From Rosettibacter firmus (lineage in GTDB: Bacteria; Bacteroidota; Ignavibacteria; Ignavibacteriales; Melioribacteraceae), in assembly GCF_036860695.1 (NCBI RefSeq), contig NZ_JAYKGJ010000002.1:440001-504000 (forward strand): a DNA stretch of 64,000 nucleotides, in the 5' to 3' direction. Within the stretch, counting starts at the first letter, position 1, and each line of letters begins with the position of its first letter. The translations under genes and the position numbers were made by a program. The notes below the pieces were generated by a model. It was not told the DNA's origin and did no database searches. It saw only the letters and a list, made by a program, of their open reading frames with translations. Below are positions 26,833-36,110 of this stretch, in pieces.

Positions 26833-26879
26833 AGAGCAAGAGCAAATAATTTAGTTTAATAAAATTTTGCTCTTGCTCT
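26833..26879. terminator. Long hairpin after icd
   Basis: A perfect 14-bp stem (26833-26846 with 26866-26879) encloses a 19-base AT-rich loop just after the icd stop. No T-tract follows on the plus strand, so it may act as an mRNA-stabilising stem or a weak terminator. Confidence 0.6.
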
Positions 26880-27094
26880 AAATTATAAAAAATACTTTTC
26901 CTGCTTTTTTCTATTCTTCGTTACATTTCTTGTTACTTTAATTCTCATAAATGATTATTTGTTATTAGTTTTAATAAAATCATATAAAATCATTATTAAT
27001 TTAGTTTAATTTTCTATTCAAATAATGGTATAGATTTTGTTTATGAAACTGGCTTTTTTCTAATTTTGTTATCAATAAAAAGGATTTTTTTCAT

Positions 27095-28030
27095 ATGGCA
27101 GAAGAAAAATTAAAATTAGAAGACCTTCTTGGAAGCGTTCAAAGAACTGAAGATTACGATAGAATTGATTTTGTAGCCATTGTAGGTGGCGGAATAATGG
27201 GCCAGGGAATTGCACAAACAATTTCTGCAGCCGGGATTGATGTTGTGATAATCGAAAAAGATGAAGATAGAATTGAAAAGTCAAAAGAAAATTTGAAAGC
27301 TTCTATGGAAAGAGAAATAGCCAGATGGGCTATGACTCAAAGTGAAATGAAATCTATTCTATCAAGAATTAAGTGGACTCTGGATAGAAACGATATCCCT
27401 GAATGTGATTTAGTAATCGAAGCTGTTGATGAAAATTATGAATTGAAAAGAAAGATTTTCAAAGAACTGGATGAAATAGCCAAGCCTCAAACAATTTTTA
27501 TATCGAATACTTCTACACTCAGCTTAACAAAAATTGCAGAAGTTACAAACCGAAGAGATAAAATAATTGGAATGCACTTCTTAAACCCTGTTCCTAAAGT
27601 TCCACTTGTTGAATTAGTTCGTGCTCTTGAAACTTCTGACAAGACTGTAGAAATTATTAAAAAATTTGCTGCTCGAATTGGTAAAACTCCAGTTGAAGTT
27701 TATGAATATCCTGGATTTGTTACTACAAGAGCAATAGTTCCTCTTTTAAACGAAGCAATGCATATTTTGCTTGAAGGAATTGCATCTGCTAAAGATATCG
27801 ATACAGCAATGAAATTAGGTTATAATTTCCCGATGGGACCACTTGAAATGGCTGATACTATGGGTCTGGATGAAGTACTTGCATGGATGGAAACTCTCTG
27901 GCATAGTCTCGGTGAACCTCGCTATAGACCGTGTCCGATTCTTCGTAAATTAGTTCGTGAAAGAAAATTGGGCAAAAAAACAGGCGAAGGATTTTTTAAA
28001 TATGATTCAGAAGGTAAAATAATTTCTTAA
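27095..28030 (+). CDS. hbd: 3-hydroxyacyl-CoA (3-hydroxybutyryl-CoA) dehydrogenase
   Basis: NAD(P)-dependent enzyme that interconverts 3-hydroxyacyl-CoA and 3-oxoacyl-CoA. The 311-residue protein has a Rossmann motif VGGGIMGQGIAQ (30-41), FISNTSTLSLT, the catalytic-His block GMHFLNPVPKVPLVELV (about 154-170) and the C-terminal dimerisation domain with NFPMGPLEMADTMGLD (about 248-263). An N-terminal extension of about 25 residues precedes the usual start, making it longer than the typical 280 residues. It lies 14 bases before ackA, which suggests a role in a fermentative acyl-CoA pathway. Confidence 0.92.
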   Translation: MAEEKLKLEDLLGSVQRTEDYDRIDFVAIVGGGIMGQGIAQTISAAGIDVVIIEKDEDRIEKSKENLKASMEREIARWAMTQSEMKSILSRIKWTLDRNDIPECDLVIEAVDENYELKRKIFKELDEIAKPQTIFISNTSTLSLTKIAEVTNRRDKIIGMHFLNPVPKVPLVELVRALETSDKTVEIIKKFAARIGKTPVEVYEYPGFVTTRAIVPLLNEAMHILLEGIASAKDIDTAMKLGYNFPMGPLEMADTMGLDEVLAWMETLWHSLGEPRYRPCPILRKLVRERKLGKKTGEGFFKYDSEGKIIS

Positions 28031-28044
28031 ACTATGAGGATATT

Positions 28045-29262
28045 ATGAAAGTTTTAGTTCTTAATTGTGGTAGCTCATCTATAAAATATCAATTCATAGA
28101 TACTACTACACAAATTGCACTTGCAAAAGGAATGGTCGAAAGAATTGGTATGTCGAGTGCAGTCTTAACTCACACACCATATGGTAAAGAAAAAATTAGA
28201 ATTGTTGGTGAAATATTAGACCACTCTATTGCTATTGAATATGTTATTGCAGTTTTACTGAGTCCAAATCATGGCGTAATTAAAGATAAAAAGGAAATTG
28301 ATGCTGTAGGACATCGTGTTGTTCATGGAGGAGAAACTTTCTCTGGTTCTGTACTGATAACCGACGAAGTTATGAATGCAATTAAAGAAAATATTGAACT
28401 GGCACCACTTCATAATCCACCAAATATTAAAGGAATTTTAGCAGCAAAAGAACATTTACCAAATACACCACAGGTAGGAGTCTTTGATACTGCTTTCCAT
28501 ATTAAAATGCCTCCACGTGCTTATTTATATGGTATCCCATATGAACTTTATAGAAAATATAAAATTCGTAAATATGGATTTCATGGTACATCTCATCGCT
28601 ATGTATCTGAACGTGCTGCAAAATTAGTTGGTAAACCAATTGAAGAATTAAAAATTATAACTGCTCATCTTGGAAATGGTTGTTCAATGGCTGCTGTTGA
28701 GGGTGGAAAATCAATTGATACTACAATGGGTTTTACTCCACTCGAAGGTTTAATTATGGGGACAAGAAGTGGAGATATGGATCCTTCTGTTATCCTTTAT
28801 ATCATGGCTAAAGAAGGTTTATCTCTTTCAGAAGCTAATACTCTTCTAAATAAACATAGTGGTTTAATCGGAATAAGTGGTGAAAGCAGTGATATGCGAG
28901 AAATTGAGAGAGCAATTCAAGAAGGAAATAAAAAAGCTAAAAATGCTTTCGATGTTTTTACTTATAGAATTAAAAAATATATTGGTGCATATGCTGCTGC
29001 TATGAATGGTCTCGATGTTTTAGTATTTACTGGTGGAATTGGTGAAAACTCTTTTTTGGTTCGTAAAGAAGTTTGTTCAAATATGGAATATCTTGGAATT
29101 AAATTAGATGAATCAAGAAATGAAAATGTTGATGGTGAATGTTTAATCTCAACTGATGATTCAAAAGTAAAAGTATTTAGAATTCCTACTAACGAAGAAT
29201 TGGTTATTGCACTTGACACAGAAAAAATAGTAAGTGAACAATTCAATTTTTTTAAAGGATAA
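28045..29262 (+). CDS. ackA: Acetate kinase
   Basis: Converts acetyl phosphate and ADP to acetate and ATP (or the reverse) in the cytoplasm. The 405-residue ASKHA-fold protein starts with the signature VLNCGSSSIKYQFI (4-17). It has GHRVVHGG (about 92-99), FDTAFH (about 149-154), the second signature YGFHGTSHRYV (about 174-184) and FTGGIGENS (about 331-339). No pta gene is beside it; instead it is paired with the hydroxyacyl-CoA dehydrogenase. A butyrate kinase would differ in these signatures, so acetate kinase is the better call. Confidence 0.96.
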   Translation: MKVLVLNCGSSSIKYQFIDTTTQIALAKGMVERIGMSSAVLTHTPYGKEKIRIVGEILDHSIAIEYVIAVLLSPNHGVIKDKKEIDAVGHRVVHGGETFSGSVLITDEVMNAIKENIELAPLHNPPNIKGILAAKEHLPNTPQVGVFDTAFHIKMPPRAYLYGIPYELYRKYKIRKYGFHGTSHRYVSERAAKLVGKPIEELKIITAHLGNGCSMAAVEGGKSIDTTMGFTPLEGLIMGTRSGDMDPSVILYIMAKEGLSLSEANTLLNKHSGLIGISGESSDMREIERAIQEGNKKAKNAFDVFTYRIKKYIGAYAAAMNGLDVLVFTGGIGENSFLVRKEVCSNMEYLGIKLDESRNENVDGECLISTDDSKVKVFRIPTNEELVIALDTEKIVSEQFNFFKG

Positions 29263-29289
29263 TCTTGAAATTTGTTTGTGTAATTTATT

Positions 29290-29319
29290 AAGGTCACTAA
29301 AATTATGGTGACCTTTTTT
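29290..29319 (+). terminator. Rho-independent terminator after ackA
   Basis: An 8-bp stem aaggtcac/gtgacctt (29290-29297 with 29308-29315) is followed by T's. It closes the hbd-ackA unit. A TAAATTTG box at 29352-29359 lies between it and the next gene and may start the glycosyltransferase transcript. Confidence 0.88.
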
Positions 29320-29382
29320 GTTTTAAAAATTATTTATTATTAAATCTTCCTTAAATTTGTATTCAAAAATCCTGGAAATCGA

Positions 29383-30384
29383 TTGAAGATACTTGTAGTA
29401 AATATTAAATACTTCGGGGATTTAATTATTTCTACTCCTGCCATAAGATCACTTCATAAAAAATATCCTGACTCAGAAATTGTAGTTTTAGTAAGAAAAG
29501 GTTTTGAAGATGTTTTCAAAAATAATCCTTATGTGAATAGCATTCTTACTTTTGATCCAGAAATAAAAGGGAATAGAAGCTTAAGAAGTTTAGTAGAAGG
29601 TATAAAACTTATTTCAAAAATTAGAAAAGAAAATTTCGATGTATTTATTGCATTGCATCCTGGTGATAGAGTGGCACTTTTAGCCTGGTTATCAAAGGCT
29701 AAAATAAGGATAGGACCACATAAGCAAACATTCTCTTTTTTGTTTAATAAGAAAGTAGATGTTTATGAAGATACAATAAGTTACATAGAATATTACAACA
29801 AAATTGTTTCTGAATTTAATGTTGAAATAGAATCAAACGAAACAGAATTTTTTATTTCTGAAAATGAAATTAATTGGGCTAATAATTTTCTATCAGAAAA
29901 TAATTTATTGAATGATAAATTTATTTGTATTCATCCAGGAGCAAGTGAGCCTTCTAAAATCTGGAAGACTGAAAATTTCATTGAACTAATTAACTTATTA
30001 ATCAATAAAAGCAAATTAAAAATACTTGTCCTTTCTGGTCCAAATGATAAAAAGATTGTGGATAGCATCAATGCTAAATTAATTAATAATTCTGTAAAGT
30101 ATTTTTATTCGGATAGCATATTAAAAACTGCAGCATTGATAAAAAAATCATTACTCTTGGTTACACACGATACAGGCACTCGTCATTTAGCAGTAGCATT
30201 AAAAATTCCAGTACTTGCTCTTTTGCCAGAAGATAATTCTCTTTGCTGGAATTTTTATTCAGAAGATGATGGTCATTTTTCTTTATTCGGAAAAAGAATA
30301 AAAAATGAAAACGAAGCTTACCTAAATTACATCAATGTTAATGATGTTTATAAAAAAATTGGAGAAATACTTAAGCTGTGGTAA
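29383..30384 (+). CDS. Glycosyltransferase family 9 (heptosyltransferase-like), first copy
   Basis: A 333-residue GT-B enzyme of family 9, which usually adds heptose or a similar sugar to the lipopolysaccharide core at the cytoplasmic face of the inner membrane. Typical blocks are the N-terminal FGDLIISTPAIRSL (11-24), the sugar-nucleotide motif ICIHPGASEPSKIW (about 183-196) and HDTGTRHLAVALKIPVLAL (about 263-281). The start codon is TTG; no ATG is better placed. The stop overlaps the next gene by seven bases, so the two GT9 genes are translationally coupled. Confidence 0.85.
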   Translation: MKILVVNIKYFGDLIISTPAIRSLHKKYPDSEIVVLVRKGFEDVFKNNPYVNSILTFDPEIKGNRSLRSLVEGIKLISKIRKENFDVFIALHPGDRVALLAWLSKAKIRIGPHKQTFSFLFNKKVDVYEDTISYIEYYNKIVSEFNVEIESNETEFFISENEINWANNFLSENNLLNDKFICIHPGASEPSKIWKTENFIELINLLINKSKLKILVLSGPNDKKIVDSINAKLINNSVKYFYSDSILKTAALIKKSLLLVTHDTGTRHLAVALKIPVLALLPEDNSLCWNFYSEDDGHFSLFGKRIKNENEAYLNYINVNDVYKKIGEILKLW

Positions 30385-31418
30385 AGGAGAATATCAAAAA
30401 TATTTTAATAATAAAATGGGGCGCACTGGGAGATTTGATAGCAAGCACTTCTGCAATTAAAGCTGTGAGAGATAATTTTCCTGATGCACATATAATACTT
30501 CTTACAAATAAATTAATGGGTCAAATAATTCCTTCTGGATTTATAGTTGATGAACATATTGTAATTAACACAAATCGAAATAAAGTAACAGATTCTTTCT
30601 TCAAACAAATTATTACAATTTTCAAATTAAGAAAAAGAAAAATTGATTTATGTATAAACTTAAGATGGACATCGGAAAGAGCTGCATTGTTTACCTACCT
30701 TAGTGGTGCAAAAATAAGAGTGAGCAGTGGACCAGAAAAGTTGATGAATTTTTATACAATCAAACTTGAGCATCCCAGAGGAAGATATCATGAAATTCAT
30801 AGAAATCTTGATATAGTTAAAGCACTTGGTTGTAAAGTTTATGATGAAAATCCTGTAGTTTTTATTTCCGAAAACGACCAGAAATATGCGGATGATTTTT
30901 TTAATAAAAATAATCTGGAAAAATTAAAAACAATTTGTATTCATCCAGGTGCGAGTAAACCAAATAGAGCCTGGTTACCAGATCGTTTTGCAGAAATAGC
31001 AAAAAGATTAATAAAAAATTATAATGCGAAAATTTTGTTAACATGGGGAAGTGGAGAAGAAGATTTAGTTAAATATGTTTCTTCTCAAATTGGTGAAGGA
31101 GCTATAATATCTCCACGCACAAATACTATTGGTCAACTTGCTGCAATTATAAAAAATTCAGGATTATTTTTTTCAAATTGCACTGGACCAATGAATGTTG
31201 CAGTTGCTGTTAAAACTCCAACTGTAGCATTACTTGGCTCGTCACATCCAGTGGATTGGGGTGCTTATGGTGATTTACATATAAATATAAAATCACCTTT
31301 AGTATTAGAACATTACTCAGATGAAGATGAACGAAAAGCAATGGAATCTTTATCAGTAGATTATGTCTGGAACTTTGTAGAAAAAAAATATCTCGAAATT
31401 ATCAATAAAGGGAATTAA
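30378..31418 (+). CDS. Glycosyltransferase family 9 (heptosyltransferase-like), second copy
   Basis: A 346-residue paralogue of the preceding gene: IIKWGALGDLIASTSAIKAV (about 11-30), TICIHPGASKPNRAW (about 192-206), and TGPMNVAVAVKTPTVALLG (about 271-289). It starts with GTG inside the end of the upstream gene and shares one base with the following DMT transporter. The pair probably adds two successive LPS-core sugars. The acceptor cannot be predicted. Confidence 0.87.
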   Translation: MVKENIKNILIIKWGALGDLIASTSAIKAVRDNFPDAHIILLTNKLMGQIIPSGFIVDEHIVINTNRNKVTDSFFKQIITIFKLRKRKIDLCINLRWTSERAALFTYLSGAKIRVSSGPEKLMNFYTIKLEHPRGRYHEIHRNLDIVKALGCKVYDENPVVFISENDQKYADDFFNKNNLEKLKTICIHPGASKPNRAWLPDRFAEIAKRLIKNYNAKILLTWGSGEEDLVKYVSSQIGEGAIISPRTNTIGQLAAIIKNSGLFFSNCTGPMNVAVAVKTPTVALLGSSHPVDWGAYGDLHINIKSPLVLEHYSDEDERKAMESLSVDYVWNFVEKKYLEIINKGN

Positions 31419-32302
31419 TGATAGGCGAAATTGCTGCACTAATTACTGCATTACTCTGGTCTGGTACTTCAATAGTTTTTACCGAAGCATCAATTAGAGC
31501 TGGTTCTTTTTATGTTAATGTAACAAGATTGATTATTGCTAATATATGTCTTGCATTAACAATATTAATTTTTCAGGTTGAAATAAATATTTCAACTTCA
31601 CAATTATTTAATCTAATTTTAAGTGGATTTATTGGATTGGTAATTGGTGATACATTTTTATTTAAAGCATTTCAGTATATTGGTGCACGATTGAGCATGC
31701 TTATAATGTCACTTGTACCTGGTATGTCGGCTTTACTGGCTTATATTTTTTTAGGAGAAAAAATTTCTGCAATTGGTATTGTAGGTATGTTGATTACAAT
31801 TTCTGGTATTAGTATGGTTGTTTTAAATCGTAGTGAGAAACCATCATCGAGTTATAAAATTGGTTACTCAGGAATTTTTTATGCTGTTATGGGGGCTTTG
31901 GGACAGGCAATAGGATTAATATTTGCAAAAATTGCTTTTAATGAATCTGATATAAATGGATTTGTTGCTGCTTTCATTAGAATTAGTTCATCTGTTCTAT
32001 TTATATATCCATTATTTATTTTAATTACCAGAATAAAAAATCCATTTTCTGTTTTTAAGAATAATAAAAAAGCTTTTACTTATACATTAATTGGTTCAAT
32101 TATTGGACCTTTTTTTGGAATTACATTTAGTTTGATTGCAGTAGCTCATACAAAAGTAGGAATTGCATCTACATTAATGTCAACCGTACCAATTATAATG
32201 CTTCCTATGGTTAAATTTTATTATAAAGAAAATTTATCTTGGATAGCTATACTTGGGGCATTTCTTGCTGTTGGTGGCATAGTGCTTTTGTTTATGAAAT
32301 AA
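31418..32302 (+). CDS. DMT superfamily (EamA) transporter
   Basis: A 294-residue inner-membrane protein with about ten hydrophobic helices forming two EamA repeats (about 1-135 and 148-294). Landmarks: AALITALLWSGTSIVFTEAS at the start, FLFKAFQYIGARLSMLI in repeat one and AHTKVGIASTLMSTVPIIML in repeat two. It probably exports amino acids or metabolites; a glycan-intermediate role is possible because it overlaps the GT9 gene by one base. Confidence 0.88.
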   Translation: MIGEIAALITALLWSGTSIVFTEASIRAGSFYVNVTRLIIANICLALTILIFQVEINISTSQLFNLILSGFIGLVIGDTFLFKAFQYIGARLSMLIMSLVPGMSALLAYIFLGEKISAIGIVGMLITISGISMVVLNRSEKPSSSYKIGYSGIFYAVMGALGQAIGLIFAKIAFNESDINGFVAAFIRISSSVLFIYPLFILITRIKNPFSVFKNNKKAFTYTLIGSIIGPFFGITFSLIAVAHTKVGIASTLMSTVPIIMLPMVKFYYKENLSWIAILGAFLAVGGIVLLFMK

Positions 32303-32404
32303 TCCAAAATATTTTTGAATATTCTATAACTGATTTTATAATTATAAATTTTTTTCTACTATTGAGAATTTTTAATTTTGATATAACAATTAATGAGGAT
32401 TAAC

Positions 32405-33124
32405 ATGAGATTCAGTTTAAACATAGATCATATAGCAACTTTAAGAAATGCTCGTGCAGAAGTTCAACCTGATCCAGTAACTTATGCATTAATGGCAGAA
32501 CAATATGGTGTAGATGGTATTGTAGTCCATTTACGTGAAGATAGAAGACACATAAACGAACGAGATGTAAGACTATTGAGAGAATTAATAACTACAAAAC
32601 TTGATCTCGAAATGGCTGCTGTTGAAGAAATAATTCAAATAGCTTGTGATGTACAACCAGAATTAGCAACCATTGTTCCAGAAAAAAGACAGGAACTTAC
32701 AACTGAAGGTGGTATTAATGTAATTGATAATATCGATCATCTTCGAGAAACAATTGAAAGATTGCACAATGCCGATATTGCTGTTTCATTGTTCATAGAA
32801 CCAGATATAAATCAAATTGATGCTGCAGCTGAGATTAATGCTGACTTTATTGAAATACACACAGGGCACTATGCCAATGCTATAAGTGAAGAAGATATTT
32901 TTGATGAACTTGAAAAAATTAGAATAGCAGCAAAGCATGCAAAAAAATTGGGACTTGGTGTTAATGCAGGTCATGGATTAAACTACATTAATATGAAAGA
33001 ACTTATTGCTATAAAAGAAATTGATGAAGTAAGTATTGGACATGCCATCATAGCGCGTTCAGTTTTTGTAGGTGTTGAAAGAGCAGTAAAAGAAATGATT
33101 GAAATAATACGAAGTGCTAAATAA
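32405..33124 (+). CDS. pdxJ: Pyridoxine 5'-phosphate synthase
   Basis: Condenses 1-deoxyxylulose 5-phosphate with 3-amino-2-oxopropyl phosphate to pyridoxine 5'-phosphate, the last step of DXP-dependent vitamin B6 synthesis. The TIM-barrel protein is about 239 residues from the ATG at 32405. A gagg ribosome-binding sequence lies between the upstream in-frame ATG (32393) and this one, which favours 32405. Motifs: SLNIDHIATLRNAR, GIVVHLREDRRHI, PEKRQELTTEGG, IEIHTGHYA, LGVNAGHGLNY and SIGHAIIARSVFVG, all standard for PdxJ. Confidence 0.96.
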   Translation: MRFSLNIDHIATLRNARAEVQPDPVTYALMAEQYGVDGIVVHLREDRRHINERDVRLLRELITTKLDLEMAAVEEIIQIACDVQPELATIVPEKRQELTTEGGINVIDNIDHLRETIERLHNADIAVSLFIEPDINQIDAAAEINADFIEIHTGHYANAISEEDIFDELEKIRIAAKHAKKLGLGVNAGHGLNYINMKELIAIKEIDEVSIGHAIIARSVFVGVERAVKEMIEIIRSAK

Positions 33125-33141
33125 TATATTCTGGATTTAAT

Positions 33142-33915
33142 TTGAACCTGAAAAAAAAGTTAGAATATCATTATAAGTATTTTGATAGAAATAAAATCAC
33201 TCCAGATCCAGTCGAATTTCTACATCATTATAATAATTATTTTGATATTGAAATCTCTGGTTTAATCTCCTCTGTTTTTGCTTATGGAAATGTTAAGCAA
33301 ATTAATAAAACACTCACTCATTTACATTCCATAATGAATCATAAACCTTATGAATTTGTAATGAATTTTAATTATAGAACCGACAAAATATTTTTTGACA
33401 AAATAGTACATCGATTTTATAAACCTGATGATATTGCAAAATTATTTTTTGCACTTAATAAAATTTATTTATCGTATAATTCACTGAAGTACTTTTTCTT
33501 ATTATACTACTTTGATGAAGATAAAAATCTTAAAAATGCCATTTCATTTTTTTCCAGAAATATATTAGCAATAATTGAATCCGCAGGAATAAAAAACACA
33601 AGCATAAAATTTATGTTTCCAGATCCTCAAAAAGGGAGTGCCTGTAAAAGAATGAATTTATTTTTAAGATGGATGGTAAGAAAAGATGAAATCGATTTTG
33701 GTTTATGGTACGAAATTCCAGCATCTAAATTAGTTATACCTGTAGATACTCATGTTGCAAAAATTTGTAAGAACTTAGGATTAACAAAAAGGAAAAATAT
33801 TTCATGGAATATGGCAGAAGAAATTACTGAGAATTTGAAAAAGTATGATTCAAGTGATCCAGTAAAATATGATTTTGCAATCTGTCATATTGGTATGAGA
33901 AAAATGAGTTTTTAA
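33142..33915 (+). CDS. TIGR02757 family protein (DUF2400)
   Basis: A 257-residue member of a conserved bacterial/archaeal family of unknown function. Recognisable blocks are an N-terminal DPVEFLHHYNN, SSVFAYGNVKQINKTL (about 43-58), and a C-terminal IPVDTHVAKICKNLGL (about 197-212). The last block resembles the V-D-T-H-V segment of endonuclease III-type DNA glycosylases, so a helix-hairpin-helix glycosylase-like fold is plausible (inference). The start is TTG at 33142, 17 bases after pdxJ; no upstream ATG is in frame. Confidence 0.85.
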   Translation: MNLKKKLEYHYKYFDRNKITPDPVEFLHHYNNYFDIEISGLISSVFAYGNVKQINKTLTHLHSIMNHKPYEFVMNFNYRTDKIFFDKIVHRFYKPDDIAKLFFALNKIYLSYNSLKYFFLLYYFDEDKNLKNAISFFSRNILAIIESAGIKNTSIKFMFPDPQKGSACKRMNLFLRWMVRKDEIDFGLWYEIPASKLVIPVDTHVAKICKNLGLTKRKNISWNMAEEITENLKKYDSSDPVKYDFAICHIGMRKMSF

Positions 33916-33992
33916 AATAATTATTGCTCATAGAAAACTACATCATTATCTTGCTATTAAAATTTTTTTCATAATATAGTCAGGAGTATTAA

Positions 33993-36038
33993 ATGTCCGA
34001 ACAAAAAAAATTTGTTCCCTTTGTTTCATCTGAAACAAATATGGCAGAATTTACAGTCCGAGCTTTAGTAATCGGATTAATAATGTCTGTCATTCTGGGT
34101 GCAGCAAATGCATATCTGGGATTAAAAGCAGGTATGACAATAGCTGCCACTTATCCTGCTGCAGTTATAGGTATGGCTCTCCTAAAATTAATGAAAGGAA
34201 CAATACTCGAAGAAAATTTTGCTCGTACAGTTGGTTCAATAGGTGAATCAATAGCTGCTGGAGCAATTTTTACAATACCTGCATTTTATATTGCAGGAAT
34301 ATGGTTGAAATTCGATACCATAAGTAACTATCTGATTTCAACAGCAATAATGTTTGTTGGTGGTGTACTTGGTATTATGTTCGTTGCGTTATTACGTAGA
34401 GTTATGGTCGAAGATGTAGAACTGCCTTTTCCTGAATCCGTTGCTGCTTCAGAAATTCATAAAGCAGGAAGAGCTGGTGGAACAGGTGCAAAGTTTTTGT
34501 TTACTGCAATGGGAGTTGGTGCTATAATTCAAACTCTTGGACAATTAAAATTTTTTGCTACTACATGGGAAAAATTTGTTAGCTTTTCAAAATCAATTAT
34601 AAATTTGAAATCTGCTGGATCAGCTACTGCACAGGGTGGAGTTTTATTGAGCTCACCAGGTGTTAGTCCAGCTTATATTGGAGTAGGATATATTATTGGA
34701 CCAAAACTTGCATCACTAAATTTTAGTGGTGGATTATTAGCATGGGGATTATTTGTTCCAATAATACTTTATTTCTTATCACCTGAATTAATTCAACAAT
34801 ATCAAACAAATAATCAGGGCATGAATCCAACAGAACATGACTGGATTACATGGTCTCAAATGATCTGGAGATATATTGTGCGTCCAATTGCTATTGGTGG
34901 TATGCTTGTAAGTGCTGGATACACACTCTTTAGAATGAGAAAAAGTCTTGCTGCTGGACTTCAACGCTCGATAAGTGATGTTAAGAAAGCTGCTGCTGGT
35001 GAACATACAACCGAAAGAGTTGATCAGGATTTAAGTTTCAAATGGATTATGATTGGTGTTGGTTTTGCAGCAGTTATGACATTTTTAATCTATAACTATT
35101 TTGCTCAGGATTTATTTGCGGCTCTTGTAGCTACACTTGTAATGATAATCGCTGGATTTTTCTTTGCAGCAGTATCTGGTTATCTTGTCGGAATTATTGG
35201 TTCAAGTAATAATCCTATTAGCGGATTAACACTTTCAACATTAATAGTTGCTGCACTTCTAATGGTTGCATTGGGAATGACAGGTAAACAGGGCGTTGCA
35301 GCGGTTTTGGGCGTAGCTGCAGTGGTTTGTGTTTCGGCTGCCGTAGCAGGTGAAATGTTACAGGATTTAAAAGTTGGACATATATTAGGTGGTACTCCAT
35401 GGAAAATGCAAGTTGGCGATATTATCGGTGTTGCACTTGCATCTGCAGTTATGTTTATACCTTTAATGATTTTACACCAGGGTGATGTTAATGCTGGTAA
35501 AATGGCTGTTCCTCCTTACGAAGGTGGATTTGGTAGTGCTAAACTTGCTGCACCTCAAGCTGGTCTTATGGCTCTTCTCTCTCAAGGTATTGTTAAAGGT
35601 GATATGGCTTGGCCATTAATTATTGTTGGTATGGTTATGGGATTTGGTTTTATTTTAATGCAAGTACGTAGCCCTATGCTCGTATCAGTAGGAATGTATC
35701 TACCACTCGAAACTACTTTCGCTATTTTTATTGGTGGAATTATTAAAGGTATCGTAGAAAGAATAAGCTTAAAGAAGAAATTTAATGATGCTCAAAAATC
35801 AAGAGTTGAAAATACAGGTGTCCTTGTTGCTGTTGGTTTAATTGCAGGCGAAGCATTGATAGGACTGGTATTTGCTGCCTTTGCATTTTTTGAAGTACAA
35901 TTAATCTCCATTTTTACTTATCCTTCTTTCCTGATTAGCTTGTTAGTATTTGTATTTATTGCATGGTATCTAATTCAAGTACCTGTTAAAAATGCTGGCA
36001 AAGCAGACGAACCAGCTCCTCCTCCAGTTTCTATGTAA
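33993..36038 (+). CDS. OPT family oligopeptide transporter
   Basis: A 681-residue multi-spanning inner-membrane symporter of the OPT family (peptide or metal-chelate uptake). The N-terminal FTVRALVIGLIMSVILGAAN (about 20-39) and NAYLGLKAGMTIAATYPAAV (about 39-58) are the standard opening. GSIGESIAAGAIFTIPAFY (about 82-100), ELPFPESVAASEIHKAG, and GSSNNPISGLTLSTLIV (about 406-422) are the family hallmarks. The C-terminus ends in a Pro-rich tail. A caggagt ribosome-binding site precedes the ATG. A hairpin follows. Confidence 0.93.
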   Translation: MSEQKKFVPFVSSETNMAEFTVRALVIGLIMSVILGAANAYLGLKAGMTIAATYPAAVIGMALLKLMKGTILEENFARTVGSIGESIAAGAIFTIPAFYIAGIWLKFDTISNYLISTAIMFVGGVLGIMFVALLRRVMVEDVELPFPESVAASEIHKAGRAGGTGAKFLFTAMGVGAIIQTLGQLKFFATTWEKFVSFSKSIINLKSAGSATAQGGVLLSSPGVSPAYIGVGYIIGPKLASLNFSGGLLAWGLFVPIILYFLSPELIQQYQTNNQGMNPTEHDWITWSQMIWRYIVRPIAIGGMLVSAGYTLFRMRKSLAAGLQRSISDVKKAAAGEHTTERVDQDLSFKWIMIGVGFAAVMTFLIYNYFAQDLFAALVATLVMIIAGFFFAAVSGYLVGIIGSSNNPISGLTLSTLIVAALLMVALGMTGKQGVAAVLGVAAVVCVSAAVAGEMLQDLKVGHILGGTPWKMQVGDIIGVALASAVMFIPLMILHQGDVNAGKMAVPPYEGGFGSAKLAAPQAGLMALLSQGIVKGDMAWPLIIVGMVMGFGFILMQVRSPMLVSVGMYLPLETTFAIFIGGIIKGIVERISLKKKFNDAQKSRVENTGVLVAVGLIAGEALIGLVFAAFAFFEVQLISIFTYPSFLISLLVFVFIAWYLIQVPVKNAGKADEPAPPPVSM

Positions 36039-36045
36039 TTTTATA

Positions 36046-36079
36046 AGGCTGACTGAAAGTATTTACTTTTAGTCAGCCT
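36046..36079. terminator. Hairpin after the OPT transporter gene
   Basis: The 9-bp stem aggctgact/agtcagcct (36046-36054 with 36071-36079), with a few extra inner pairs, lies eight bases after the OPT stop. There is no clean T-tract on the plus strand, so termination is likely but not certain. Confidence 0.65.
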
Positions 36080-36110
36080 GTATTAAAACTTTTTGAGGGT
36101 AAAAGTTTTA

